From assembly GCF_004138485.1 (NCBI RefSeq), contig NZ_RYEV01000005.1, positions 730,827-794,826 on the forward strand: a stretch of 64,000 nt of DNA, written 5' to 3'. Positions 34,115 to 43,889 of this stretch are shown here, piece by piece. This stretch comes from Peristeroidobacter soli. Its GTDB lineage: Bacteria; Pseudomonadota; Gammaproteobacteria; Steroidobacterales; Steroidobacteraceae. Positions within the stretch are counted from its first letter, which is position 1, and every line of letters begins with the position of its first letter. Both the position numbers and the translations under genes were made by a program. Below the pieces are notes generated by a model. That model saw nothing but the letters and a program-made list of their open reading frames with translations, was not told where the DNA came from and made no database searches.

Positions 34115-36478
34115 ATGGATCTGGTCCGCGAACGCACCATTCTCGAGCTCGTTGAAGCCGCGCTCGATCTGCCAGCGGCGCAGCGCGAAGCATTTCTTCA
34201 AGAGAAGACCGCCGACGATGGATCGCTACTGCGCGATTCAATCGAGCTGTTGCGTGCGACGGAGACCGTCAATCATCACCTGCCCACGGTGTTGCCGATG
34301 GCGGCCGCGGAGTTCGACGATCCGCCGCCCGTGCGCATCGGCCGTTATCGAATCGGGACGCTGCTGGGGCGCGGCGGCATGGGACGCGTGTTCGCGGCCG
34401 AACGCGACGACGGCGTGTTCGAGCAAACCGTCGCCATCAAACTCACCCGACGCTCTCTGTCGTCGCAGGCGGCGGGCGAGCAGTTCGCCCGCGAGCGGCA
34501 GATTCTGGCGCGTTTACAACACCGGAATATCGCTCAGCTGTTCGATGGCGGCGTCACCGAGGACGGACATTCCTACTTCGTGATGGAGCTGGTCGCGGGG
34601 CGCGCCATCACTCAATACGTCAAGGAAGAGAAGCTCGGCGTCGCGGATACGATGCGGCTGTTCATGCAGATCTGCACGGCACTTCGCTACGCGCATTCGC
34701 GGCTGGTCGTGCACGCCGATATCAAGCCGAGCAACATCATCGTGACCGACGACGGCAGCGTAAAGCTGCTGGACTTTGGCGTCGCACGCGTCGTGAATGC
34801 CGGCACTGAATCGACGCCGGCGACATTCGCGCTCACTTACGAATATTCGAGTCCGGCCCGTCGTCTCGGCGACGCGCCGACGACCGCGGACGATGTGTAC
34901 TCGCTCGGTGTGTTGCTCGAAGAGTTGCTGGGATTGTGGCCGCGTGTTCCAGCGGATCTGCGTTCGATCGCGCAGCGTGCCCGGCACGAGAACTCCGACG
35001 AACGATACTCATCAGTGGAAGCGCTCGGCGCGGACCTGGGACGTTGGCTCAATCATCGACCGGTCGTCGCCTACGGGGGCGGCTGGTACTACACGTTCAA
35101 AAAGTTGCTGTCCCGACATCGACTGGCCGCGACGACCGCGACGATCGGTACGGTGGCATTGTTGGTGGCCGCGGTGGCACTGGTTGTTTTGTATGAACGT
35201 GCGGAACAGGCGCGAGATCGTGCCGACCAGCGCTTCACGGATGCGCGGCAGCTCTCGCACTATGTGCTGTTCGATATTTACGAGCGGCTGGAGGGCGTAC
35301 CGCGTGCGCTGACTCTGCGACGTGATATCGCGGAGGCAGGTCAGAGTTATCTGAACCGGCTCGCTCACGATCCCACTGCGCCGCTGGCGGTGCGACTGGA
35401 GGTCATCGAGGGCTTGCGTCGTCTCGCGCAGGTTCAGGCCGAGCCGGGCAGGGCGAGCCTGCATCAATTGCCGCAGGCACGTGCCAATCTCGACAAGGCA
35501 TCGGAGCTGGCACTCGCACTGCCTTCGGACCGTGAGCACGCGGTCAGTCGAGCGCTGGTGCTGGGTCGCGTCGAGCTGGCACGCGCCAAGATCGCGGCGT
35601 ACATCGATCAGGATTTCGCCGCAGCTCAACGTTCAGTGGACGCGAGCAAGGCGCTGCTCGCCGCGCTGGATCCGGCGCTGAGTCGCGATCCGCAGCTCGA
35701 TGCGCTACGTCGGGATATTGCGGTTGAAGAGTCTGCGACGTTGCAGTGGCAGGGAAAGTACGCGGAAGCGCAGAGCATCGCGCGACTGGCACTCGAAGGC
35801 ATGCCGGCCACGCCGGAGCCCACATTGGAGAACCGCGCGATCATTCTGCAGGGGGTGCGCCTGTTCAACATTCTCGCCGAGAGTCTTTATTACGCGGGGG
35901 ATGCGGTTGCTGCCGAACGTGTCTATCGCGACGAGCATGTTCTGCTGGAGAAGGTCGCGGCGGCGATGCCGCGAGATATGGTTGTGAATCGGGCGTTCGC
36001 CATGTCGGCGTGGCAACTCGGATCGACGTTGCTCGAATTGAGCCGGGGACCGGAGGCGGAGCCCATTCTTGCGCGAGGCTATGCACTCTACGAACAGCTC
36101 GTGATGCTCGAACCCGATGATCGTGAGCTCGCTCGCGGTCAGAGCATCATCGCGAATGCCCACGCGCAGTCATTGGCCACGCTGCATCGATTTGCCGAGG
36201 CTACCGCGGTGCTGGAGCGATCGGTTGCCACTCGGCAACAGATCTGGGCAGGCTCCGCTGACAATTGGAGCGCGGCACGCGACTACATGATCGCGCTCGC
36301 GATGCTTGCCGACGTGCGAGCCGATGCAGGCCAGACACGACTGGCCTGCATCGACTATCGCCAAGTGCTCGCTACGGCTGAGCAGATGCGTGCCTCAGGG
36401 CATCTCTCCCAACTCGATCAAGATTACGCGCTGCGGCTCGTGGACGAGCGCATGGCGGCTCACTGCGCATCGCGTTGA
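34115..36478 (+). CDS. Transmembrane serine/threonine protein kinase with TPR-like C-terminal region
   Basis: 787 residues. Residues 1-70 are a helical N-terminus. The kinase domain spans ~78-315: glycine loop LGRGGMGRVF (85-93), VAIK with Lys109, catalytic loop HADIKPSN (His200, Asp202, Lys204), DFG at 220-222, and YEYSSPARRLGDAPTTADDV as the activation/P+1 segment. The usual HRD arginine is Ala201, so this is a non-RD kinase; the catalytic residues themselves are intact. A transmembrane helix lies at ~338-360 (TATIGTVALLVAAVALVVLY), followed by an outside-facing alpha-helical repeat region to 787, probably TPR-like. It forms an operon with the ECF sigma factor. Its 3' end overlaps the convergent S9 peptidase gene by 19 bp. 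Confidence 0.93.
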   Translation: MDLVRERTILELVEAALDLPAAQREAFLQEKTADDGSLLRDSIELLRATETVNHHLPTVLPMAAAEFDDPPPVRIGRYRIGTLLGRGGMGRVFAAERDDGVFEQTVAIKLTRRSLSSQAAGEQFARERQILARLQHRNIAQLFDGGVTEDGHSYFVMELVAGRAITQYVKEEKLGVADTMRLFMQICTALRYAHSRLVVHADIKPSNIIVTDDGSVKLLDFGVARVVNAGTESTPATFALTYEYSSPARRLGDAPTTADDVYSLGVLLEELLGLWPRVPADLRSIAQRARHENSDERYSSVEALGADLGRWLNHRPVVAYGGGWYYTFKKLLSRHRLAATTATIGTVALLVAAVALVVLYERAEQARDRADQRFTDARQLSHYVLFDIYERLEGVPRALTLRRDIAEAGQSYLNRLAHDPTAPLAVRLEVIEGLRRLAQVQAEPGRASLHQLPQARANLDKASELALALPSDREHAVSRALVLGRVELARAKIAAYIDQDFAAAQRSVDASKALLAALDPALSRDPQLDALRRDIAVEESATLQWQGKYAEAQSIARLALEGMPATPEPTLENRAIILQGVRLFNILAESLYYAGDAVAAERVYRDEHVLLEKVAAAMPRDMVVNRAFAMSAWQLGSTLLELSRGPEAEPILARGYALYEQLVMLEPDDRELARGQSIIANAHAQSLATLHRFAEATAVLERSVATRQQIWAGSADNWSAARDYMIALAMLADVRADAGQTRLACIDYRQVLATAEQMRASGHLSQLDQDYALRLVDERMAAHCASR

Positions 36479-38787
36479 ACTCGCAAATGTTTGCGTAGAA
36501 ACTCGACGCTGCGCCGGGCGGCATCGACGGCACTCGCGCGGGTCCACTCCGAAATGACGTGCCCTTGGTCGGCATAAAGCGCGAGCTGTACCGGCTTGTC
36601 CAGTCGACGAAGCGCAGTAAACATTCGCCGCGACTCTTCGCTCGGCACGCGTTGATCGCCTTCACCGCTCAAGATCAGCAGGGGAGTGAAGATTCGATCG
36701 GCGCGATAGTAGGGCGAGTTTTCGATGTAGCGGGTGAGTCCCGCCCACGGATGCACGCCCATGCGGCCCTGGCTGTGCTCCGACCAGGTGACGTTGATGG
36801 AGCTGCTGTTGTTGTCGATGCGGCCGTAACTGCCGGCGATGTCGAAGACGCCGTTCACGGGAATGGCGGCACGAAACAGGTTGGTCTGGCTGGCGATCAA
36901 GGCCGTGCCATAACCGCCATAGGACTGGCCGCTCAGTGCCACGCGTTCGATATCGATGTAACCGAGCTCGCTGGCGCGATAGACCTGCGGCAGCAGCGAG
37001 TCGACCATCTGTTTGGAAACATCGTTCTGCGCTTTCTCGGCGCCGAGTTTGACGTTCGCCATCAGCACGGCAAAGCCCCGGCTGGTGTAGATGAGGCTCG
37101 GAATGGTGTTGCCGGCGCCGCCGCCGAACGACTCGATCCGATTCGACAGATCGCCGCCGGGATAGATCATCACGATGGCCGGCAAGCGATCGCCGCGTTT
37201 TGCGCCGGGCGGCAGCAGGATGGTGCTGCGTACGGTTTCCATGGCGCCGAGCGCTCCCGGCATGATGGTCTGGAACGTTTCCGCCTTGCCGACCTGGACG
37301 CCATCCATGCGCGGATCGATGTCGATCGCCCGCTCGCGTGCGAACTTTGCTGAGAACACCGAGACGTTTTCGGCAGTCTGCAGATCCTCATACACACTGA
37401 GCCACGACTTGTGATCGTGGGTGGCGACGAAGTTGTTGCCGAAGTCGGCATGGCCTTGCCACAGGATTTCCTGTCGACCGGTGACGATGTCGGCGCGCAC
37501 GACCTGACGTTGCCCGCTGGCTTTGTCGCGTTGCTGATAGGTGATACAGCATGCCTCCGGTTGCCACGCGGTGCGCTGGTCCGCGAGCAGCAACGAGACG
37601 AACTCGGCCGTCGGCGAGAGCTTGTGTCGCAGCGGTGTGCCGCCATCGAGAGGTACCACGGCGAGGCCGGCGGGTGTCGCGTCGGGCCGGTCGCTCTTTT
37701 CCGCATGAATGGGATCCACGCCGACGATCAGCCGGCCATCGCGCGTGAAAGAATAAACCGACGATTCCAGGCGACCGAGCTCGGGGGCGAGACGCCGCGG
37801 CTCGCTCGGGGTCGTGCCCGACAAGTCCACCAGATAAATGCCACCGTCATGCCAGTAGACCAGGCGATCCGCGCTCGGATGCCAGGTGTAGTGGGCGCGT
37901 CCGTTGGTGGGCCACAGTTCTCGCAGTTCGGGCGCGAGAACCTTGCGCGTGCCGTCCGCCAACGACACCGCGACCAGGCTCTTGCTGAAGCCGGCTGCCG
38001 AGTCTTTTTGAATCGATTGGGAGAAATAAGTCAACCATCGACCCGAAGCCGACACTTGCAGCGCCAGAGGCGTGGGGTCGGCGTCGGCGGGCACCAGTGT
38101 GCGGGCGTTGCCGGTGGCAACGTCGACTTCGAGAATGGAATATTTGACGCGTGCCCAGGAGATCGGGGCGTTGGCCTGCTGAGGCTCGCCTTCGCCGCCG
38201 GTGTTGAACACAGTGATGGCGGGCGTGTCCGTGACCACGGGCTTGGCTTTGGTCAGGGCGGACGCCGTCGCCGGCTTGTCTTCCGGCGAGGTGAGATACA
38301 ACTTGCGATCGTCCGCCGACCAGTAGGGCAGCCCACTGAGCACGCCACCGGTCAGAATGTTTCCTATCTCCTTGCAGGCAGTGCCGTCGAACAGCCACAG
38401 GCCGGGCCGGCCGCCCGCGTCCGAATAGAACGCGATCTTGCTTTCATCGTGCGACCAGGCGGCGCTCCAGCTGCTGCCGGAAAGATTGCACAGCGGTCGA
38501 GCCGTCATCCGGCCGGTGCGATCCTGACGCTCGGCCAGCTGGATGCTCGCGCCGAGGAAATACCCAGGCGTCTTGCGTGGATCGAATTCCTGTTCACCCG
38601 GCAGGCTCGCGGGCTTGCGTTGCACCGTATAGGTCAGACGCCGATCGTCGCGAGTCAGGCCGAAAGTGTCGTAATACAGGACCTCGATGGGATCGAAGGC
38701 GAGCTCATAACTGAAGCCCGGGTCCGGATTCTGGGCGGCCGAGGCCAGCACTGGCAGCAGTACCGCTGCCAACGCGAAGTTGCGCAT
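36460..38787 (-). CDS. Exported S9-family prolyl oligopeptidase/dipeptidyl peptidase
   Basis: 775 residues with signal peptide MRNFALAAVLLPVLASAAQN. An N-terminal beta-propeller occupies ~40-490 (WSAAWSHDESKIAFYSDAGG, YWSADDRKLYLTS, ASGRWLTYFS). The alpha/beta-hydrolase domain has the nucleophile in ALSGQSYGGYGTALIASQTN, Asp in LILSGEGDQRVPSEESRRMF, and His in YADQGHVISEW. It lies 9 nt behind the TonB receptor gene with its own AGGAG site, so it is the enzyme partner of that uptake system. It is expected to cut oligopeptides in the periplasm. It is transcribed from the second FecI/FecR locus. Confidence 0.93.
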   Translation of the reverse strand: MRNFALAAVLLPVLASAAQNPDPGFSYELAFDPIEVLYYDTFGLTRDDRRLTYTVQRKPASLPGEQEFDPRKTPGYFLGASIQLAERQDRTGRMTARPLCNLSGSSWSAAWSHDESKIAFYSDAGGRPGLWLFDGTACKEIGNILTGGVLSGLPYWSADDRKLYLTSPEDKPATASALTKAKPVVTDTPAITVFNTGGEGEPQQANAPISWARVKYSILEVDVATGNARTLVPADADPTPLALQVSASGRWLTYFSQSIQKDSAAGFSKSLVAVSLADGTRKVLAPELRELWPTNGRAHYTWHPSADRLVYWHDGGIYLVDLSGTTPSEPRRLAPELGRLESSVYSFTRDGRLIVGVDPIHAEKSDRPDATPAGLAVVPLDGGTPLRHKLSPTAEFVSLLLADQRTAWQPEACCITYQQRDKASGQRQVVRADIVTGRQEILWQGHADFGNNFVATHDHKSWLSVYEDLQTAENVSVFSAKFARERAIDIDPRMDGVQVGKAETFQTIMPGALGAMETVRSTILLPPGAKRGDRLPAIVMIYPGGDLSNRIESFGGGAGNTIPSLIYTSRGFAVLMANVKLGAEKAQNDVSKQMVDSLLPQVYRASELGYIDIERVALSGQSYGGYGTALIASQTNLFRAAIPVNGVFDIAGSYGRIDNNSSSINVTWSEHSQGRMGVHPWAGLTRYIENSPYYRADRIFTPLLILSGEGDQRVPSEESRRMFTALRRLDKPVQLALYADQGHVISEWTRASAVDAARRSVEFLRKHLRVQRDAQ

Positions 38788-38796
38788 GATCGACTC

Positions 38797-41700
38797 CTAG
38801 AAGCTTTGCTTGACGGTGAGGTAGTAGGTGGCGAGGCGGGGATCGCCGAGCCAGCTGTAGAACTGATAGCCGTTGACCGTGTCGTACGGCGGTTTGCTGT
38901 TGAACAGGTTGCGCACGCCGGCCTGGATTTCCAGGCCGCCGAGCAGCTGGCTCACGAGGCCCGCGTGGGCCGCTTCGTCGAAGCGATATTTCGCGAACAC
39001 ATCGTGATAGATCTGACGGTCGACGCGTCCGCCATCGCCTTGATTGACGAACACGACGGCGCTGCTGGCGGCGGCGGGGTTGGCGACGTAGTACGAGCCG
39101 ATGTAGCGCGAGGTCCAGCCGGCGTTCCAATTGCCGGCGCCCCAGGTGAGGCCGAAATTTCCTTTGAACTTGACCGGAATCGACAGGGAGAACGCCGCCA
39201 CACCGGCGAGCTCCGAAACCGGCAGCGCCTGTGCGAGCCGAGTGTCGTAGGTCGGTTGGTAAGTCGCGAATGCAAACATGCCGAACTGACCGAAGCGGGT
39301 GCGCGGCAGGTCGTAGCTCATCTGCAGATCGAAGGCTTCGAGCTTGGCCCACGCCGAGTTGATGGTCGTCGAATCGATCACGGTAATCGGTCCGGCCCAG
39401 CCGGCGGGGTCGGTCGGCAGGTTCGGGCCGCGCGTTACACGGCCAGGAAAATAGGCTTCGTTGTCGATGATCTGCTGATCGCTCAACGTGGCGATGTTGT
39501 CTTCCTTCTCGATGCTGGTGTAGTCGAGCGAAACGCGCAGCCCTTCGAGCGCGCGCGGCGTCCAGATCAAGCCCGCCGACCAGCTGATGGAAGATTCGGG
39601 TTGCAGATTGGGATTGCCGCCAGAGATCGCGGTCCACGGCCCGGGCGAGCCGGTGTAGCCGCGTCGTGGATCGATGTATGAGCCATTGGCGATCGACTGT
39701 CGGGGAGCGGTGAGCTGATTGATCTCCGGCGGAATGAAGCCCGTGCCCCAGCTGGCACGCAGCGCCAATGATTCGATCGGCTGGAAATGCAATGCCACCA
39801 GCGGATTCACGTCGTCGGCGTCGTTGGTGATATAGATCGCCGGTCCGGGAGCCGCCGGCGGGTTGTAACTCACATAGTTGGCGTTCCGGCTGCGATATCG
39901 ATCCCAGCGTGCCGCGAGCTGCAATTCCAGCGATCGTGCCCAAGCCAGGCCGTTGTTTGCCGACAGCAGCGGCACGCGCACTTCCATGTAGGCGCTGTCG
40001 ATCTTCTGCGTGCGCTCCGGGAAGTGCGCGCCGATGGTTCTGTTTCTGACCAGCTGATCGCCGCTGCCGTATTTCACGTCCTGCTGTTCGAGCAGGAAGG
40101 AGAGTTGCGGCGCGCCGGCCTTGAAGCCGAATCCGATCGGACCGCTCACCCGCAGCGCCGGGTTGCGAGTGGTCGAGGTGACGGGAATGCCGACCGTTTG
40201 CGGACCCTCGATGTAGCCGCTCAAGTCATCGCCGGAAGCATCGGCGTCGCGTAGCAGATCGAGACTGCCATCGGCCAGCGCGGCATTGACGCGCGCGTTG
40301 ACCCAGAGACCGGTTTGATAGCTCAATTCGGCGCGGGTAAAGGTGTAGTCGGCGGACATCGTCCATTGCGCCGGCAGTTGCACGATCAGGCCGGCGCCAA
40401 GGCGGTCGTATTTGCTCTCCATCATATCGGTGGTGTTGAACTGGCCGGTGGCGCCGACCACCGTGATGGGTTGCTGGAAGGGATTGGTCGGCGCATCGGC
40501 GGCGAGCGTGCCGTAATAGGCGGCGGAGCCAGGACCTCGACTGGTGTTCTCGGAATGCGAGGCTTCGAAAAATCCATGCAGGCGCTGGGTGAATTCGTGA
40601 CGAATCGTGCCGCTGATGGCCTTCACGCTCGGGGTGGGGCCGAAGCTGCCATTGCCGGCGTTGAAGTTCGCGGCATTGCTCAGATCCAGGTTGTACTGAC
40701 CGGCGTTGGCGACCAGCGCGTGACCGCCGTCGGAGGCAACGCCGGCATAGCCGAGCGGCGCGCTGGTGAATCTCGCATTCAAGGGGGTGCCATCGTCGAG
40801 CACCAGGTTCTGGCCGTTCGAGCTCAGCACGTTGGCGGCTGCGCCGGAGACAGGAAATGTCAGCGTGCGTTGCCAGTTGGGGTTGTTCGCGGAGATTCGC
40901 TGACGACCGCGTTGAATGAAATCGCGGTCGTGCAGTTCCAGCGGATTGCTCTCGCTGTAGCTGCCGGACAGCAGTACGTTGGTGCGGCCTTCGAAGAAGT
41001 TGAAGCCGCTGGCGACGTCGATGCGACGGCTGGAGGAGTCACTGTCGAAACTGTTGTCGTAGGTCGCGCTGACTTCGAGACCCGAGTAGTCGCGCCGAAG
41101 CACGACGTTCACCACGCCGCCGGTGGCCGCGCCGCCATAGATCGCGGAGGCGGTGGTCGGCAGCACTTCGATGCGCTCGATGGCCGCGAGTGGAATGCCA
41201 TTGAGGTCGGGCTGACCCGGCGAGAATCCGGAGGAGGTCTTGGCCGCGCGACGGCCGTCGATGAGAATCAATGTTTGATTTTCGCCCAGGCCGCGCAGGT
41301 TCACGCCGCTGACTGCGCCCGCGACGTTGGTGGTCTGCGCGCTGGTGCCGCCAGTGGCGCTCATGGTGAGGCGCGTTTTCAGAAAGTCGTTGATGTCGAC
41401 CGCGCCCGATTGTTCGATGACGGCCCGCTCGAAAATCACATACGGCTGCGGGTCGTCTTGCGAGCGACGAATGTCGGTGTTGAGCAGTCGCGCGCCGGTC
41501 ACGAGCACTTCGGGGACGCGAAATGTTCCCTCCGTGATGCTGGAAGGATCCGCGCCGGGCGCGGTCCGTTCGGTCTCGGCCGCATCGTCGCCGGCGTCCG
41601 CCTGCGCGACACGAATGAGCGATGCCTTTGCCGAGTGGGTGGTCTTCTCGAGCTGCAGCAGGATCGCGCCTTGCGGCGTGGTGGCGAAGGTGAGGCCGGT

Positions 41701-41952
41701 ATCCTTGAGCAGGACGGCGAGCGCTTCGATGGGATTGAGCGTGCCGCGTACGCCGCTGGAATATTTCTTCGCGACGATCTCGGGCGTGAACAGGATTTCC
41801 TGCTGACTCTGCCGTGCGAATTCACTCAGCGCGGCGTTAAGCGACTGGGCGTTGATGTTGAACGCGCGTGACGCGGCTTCTTCGGCGTGCACCGTACCGG
41901 CCAGCATCGCGGCGACCACGGCGGCCAATGTCTTCGATCTCAGCTTGAGCAT
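38797..41952 (-). CDS. TonB-dependent receptor with STN signalling domain (second system)
   Basis: 1051 residues from the ATG at 41952, preceded by GGGGAG; the frame extends upstream with non-signal sequence. Signal peptide MLKLRSKTLAAVVAAMLAGT VHA. STN domain at ~28-95 (AFNINAQSLNAALSEFARQS). A variable linker leads to the plug (DINDFLKTRLTMSATGGTSA, GLGENQTLILIDGRRAAKTS, IERIEVLPTTASAIYGGAAT). The large barrel ends YLTVKQSF with a C-terminal Phe. The RIEVLPTTASAIYGGAATGG type of plug is typical of receptors for plant-polymer or peptide ligands rather than small siderophores. STN plus the adjacent FecR and sigma genes makes it a self-signalling transducer. The S9 peptidase downstream suggests an oligopeptide ligand. 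Confidence 0.95.
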   Translation of the reverse strand: MLKLRSKTLAAVVAAMLAGTVHAEEAASRAFNINAQSLNAALSEFARQSQQEILFTPEIVAKKYSSGVRGTLNPIEALAVLLKDTGLTFATTPQGAILLQLEKTTHSAKASLIRVAQADAGDDAAETERTAPGADPSSITEGTFRVPEVLVTGARLLNTDIRRSQDDPQPYVIFERAVIEQSGAVDINDFLKTRLTMSATGGTSAQTTNVAGAVSGVNLRGLGENQTLILIDGRRAAKTSSGFSPGQPDLNGIPLAAIERIEVLPTTASAIYGGAATGGVVNVVLRRDYSGLEVSATYDNSFDSDSSSRRIDVASGFNFFEGRTNVLLSGSYSESNPLELHDRDFIQRGRQRISANNPNWQRTLTFPVSGAAANVLSSNGQNLVLDDGTPLNARFTSAPLGYAGVASDGGHALVANAGQYNLDLSNAANFNAGNGSFGPTPSVKAISGTIRHEFTQRLHGFFEASHSENTSRGPGSAAYYGTLAADAPTNPFQQPITVVGATGQFNTTDMMESKYDRLGAGLIVQLPAQWTMSADYTFTRAELSYQTGLWVNARVNAALADGSLDLLRDADASGDDLSGYIEGPQTVGIPVTSTTRNPALRVSGPIGFGFKAGAPQLSFLLEQQDVKYGSGDQLVRNRTIGAHFPERTQKIDSAYMEVRVPLLSANNGLAWARSLELQLAARWDRYRSRNANYVSYNPPAAPGPAIYITNDADDVNPLVALHFQPIESLALRASWGTGFIPPEINQLTAPRQSIANGSYIDPRRGYTGSPGPWTAISGGNPNLQPESSISWSAGLIWTPRALEGLRVSLDYTSIEKEDNIATLSDQQIIDNEAYFPGRVTRGPNLPTDPAGWAGPITVIDSTTINSAWAKLEAFDLQMSYDLPRTRFGQFGMFAFATYQPTYDTRLAQALPVSELAGVAAFSLSIPVKFKGNFGLTWGAGNWNAGWTSRYIGSYYVANPAAASSAVVFVNQGDGGRVDRQIYHDVFAKYRFDEAAHAGLVSQLLGGLEIQAGVRNLFNSKPPYDTVNGYQFYSWLGDPRLATYYLTVKQSF

Positions 41953-42040
41953 TGCGACGAACTCCCCATGGCGTCTCTGGATCGGACGCGTTATGGGAAG
42001 TAGGACGCGCGTGCTGACAGAAGCCGAACGCGAGCGAAGA

Positions 42041-43099
42041 TTATGGTGTGGCAGAGGAAGCACGCCCGATCAGGGTGAGCGTCTGCTCATCGGCGTGGTC
42101 CACTGTGATCGGGAAATACATCGTGAGGGCTTCGACGAACACTGCGGGCCGGCTGGTGGAGAACGCACCACTGATGCGCAGGTCGGCGAGCGACGCGTCG
42201 CGGAGCTCGAGCCGGCGGTCGCTGTAACGATTCATCTCGGCAATGGCGTCGGCGAGACGTGTGTCGTCGAACAGGAGTTGTCCGTGCTGCCAGCTGGTGG
42301 TGCGTTCGGGGTCGGCGGTGCGGATCCGATCGAGCTGTACGTCGTCGACGGTGAGTTGTTCGCCGGCGGTGATCGTTGCGATCCGCGCGGGCATGTTTGT
42401 AGCCGGTGGTGTCGAGTCGCTTGTGCGGTTGGAGGCGACGCGTTCCACGCGGACCGTGCCCTCTACCATCGTCACTTGCATGCGCGCGCCATCGAGACGG
42501 ACGTCGAAGGCCGTTCCGACGGCAACCAGACGCCGATCATTGGCGGTGACTACGAAGGGACGCGCGGGATCTTTGGCCACTTCGAACAACGCCTGTCCGC
42601 GTAACAAACGCAGGCCACGCTCGGTAGGGGAGAAGGCGACTTCCACCGAGGAGTCGGTATTGAGTGTGACCTGCGAGCCGTCCTTGAGATTGATCACCAA
42701 TCGTTCGCCGACGCCGGTCGCATAAGTGCCGTCGCGAGCAACGCCCAACGAGGCGAGCAATGCATCGGTCTGAGAAGAGAGCTGCGGCATCTGGCCGAGC
42801 AGCACGGCGGCGCCGATCACCAGACAGGCCGCTGCGGCGGCCAGCCAACCTTGTCGAGTCGTTCGCGCCGAGCGTCGCGTGATTCGCAGGGCGGTCTCAT
42901 GACGAAGGGACAGCATCTGTGAGTCCTGAGCGCTTTGCTGAGCCAGCGCCCAGGTCTTTTTCACTTGCTCATAGGCCTGGCGGTGCGCTTCGGATTCATC
43001 GAGCCAGCGCTCGAGTGCCGCTTGCTTCTCGGCCGAAGCGGACCGTGATGTTTCATCCAGCCACCGGGCCGCGCGCTCGATGAGATCGTGGTCACTCAC
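42041..43099 (-). CDS. FecR-family sigma regulator (second system)
   Basis: 352 residues. Cytoplasmic domain MSDHDLIERAARWLDETSRS to ~90 (RWLDESEAHRQAYEQVKKTW), then a transmembrane helix at about 102-122 (WLAAAAACLVIGAAVLLGQM). The periplasmic FecR domain has INLKDGSQVTLNTDSSVEVA, LLRGQALFEVAKDPARPFVV and VAVGTAFDVRL. The C-terminal STN-like segment reads NRYSDRRLELRDASLADLRI. Its start overlaps the sigma gene by 8 nt. The receptor gene lies 88 nt downstream, a gap that may hold a sigma-dependent promoter, although I cannot name the boxes. Confidence 0.93.
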   Translation of the reverse strand: MSDHDLIERAARWLDETSRSASAEKQAALERWLDESEAHRQAYEQVKKTWALAQQSAQDSQMLSLRHETALRITRRSARTTRQGWLAAAAACLVIGAAVLLGQMPQLSSQTDALLASLGVARDGTYATGVGERLVINLKDGSQVTLNTDSSVEVAFSPTERGLRLLRGQALFEVAKDPARPFVVTANDRRLVAVGTAFDVRLDGARMQVTMVEGTVRVERVASNRTSDSTPPATNMPARIATITAGEQLTVDDVQLDRIRTADPERTTSWQHGQLLFDDTRLADAIAEMNRYSDRRLELRDASLADLRISGAFSTSRPAVFVEALTMYFPITVDHADEQTLTLIGRASSATP

Positions 43100-43646
43100 G
43101 GGACGACACTCCTTCGTCAGTCAACGCACTATTCAGGTGCGCGAGCGCTTTCGCCGAATGTTTCTCCACGGCACGTACCGAGACACCGAGCAAGCCAGCC
43201 ACCTCTGCATGTTTCAATCCCTCGACGCAACGGAGTATGAAAACATCCCGCGTCCGCTCCGGCAGCTCGCGCAACGCGCTCGACAATCTTGCGATCGCCT
43301 CGCGCCCCAGGGCTACGCGCTCGGGGGACAGCTCGGAGGGAACCTGTTCGGTTGCCTGGTCCGCGCCATCGATGGCCTCGATGTGCCGCTCGCGAACCGA
43401 CATCCGGCGATAGTGATCCTTCAACGCATTGGACGCGGTCTGGAATATGTAAGCATCGGGGTTATCGACGGTGTGCGCGTCCGGGCGCTGCGCGAGCCGC
43501 AGAAAGACCTGCTGGACCAGATCCGGCACCTCGGGCGAATTGCGGGTTCGCTTGCGAAAGAAGCTCAGCAGCGGCGCGTAGTAGCGTCGCACGATTTCAT
43601 CGAGCCGCTCGCGCGTGCTGGGGGCGGTGTTGGAAACGGAGGCCAT
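43092..43646 (-). CDS. FecI-type ECF sigma factor (second system)
   Basis: 184 residues from the ATG at 43646 (MASVSNTAPSTRERLDEIVR). A TTG at 43694 would add 16 residues, and neither start has a clear Shine-Dalgarno, so the start is uncertain. Region 2: YYAPLLSFFRKRTRNSPEVP, DLVQQVFLRLAQRP, DAYIFQTASNALKDHYRR. Region 4: ALRELPERTRDVFILRCVEG, VAGLLGVSVRAVEKHSAKAL. The RCVEGLKHAEVAxxLGVSxRAVEKH pattern is the FecI group. It is first in the minus-strand operon sigma-FecR-receptor-S9 peptidase, and is expected to be released through FecR when the receptor binds its ligand. Confidence 0.9.
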   Translation of the reverse strand: MASVSNTAPSTRERLDEIVRRYYAPLLSFFRKRTRNSPEVPDLVQQVFLRLAQRPDAHTVDNPDAYIFQTASNALKDHYRRMSVRERHIEAIDGADQATEQVPSELSPERVALGREAIARLSSALRELPERTRDVFILRCVEGLKHAEVAGLLGVSVRAVEKHSAKALAHLNSALTDEGVSSRE

Positions 43647-43889
43647 CGGTTCGCCGTCGTGATGAGTCAACGATGACCCAACGACGTCGTCCAAGGCAAG
43701 CCACTAAAAAAGAAATCCAGAACCGGTTCGGGTTGTGGGCCGACGCGCGTCATACAGCTGTCACATACGCTTCATTGTCGAACGCCGTTACAGTTGAAAC
43801 AAAAATAGTTGCGGTGCACGAAGCGCATCTGTACAAATCCCTACCCTATAAAAAATTCAAGATTGCACGGGGGAGCGGGGTCCGGGGCT

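Noticed and set aside
37411-39681. A 756-residue plus-strand frame across the S9 peptidase and receptor genes
   Set aside because: It has no recognisable domain and crosses two genes whose catalytic and barrel motifs are on the minus strand.
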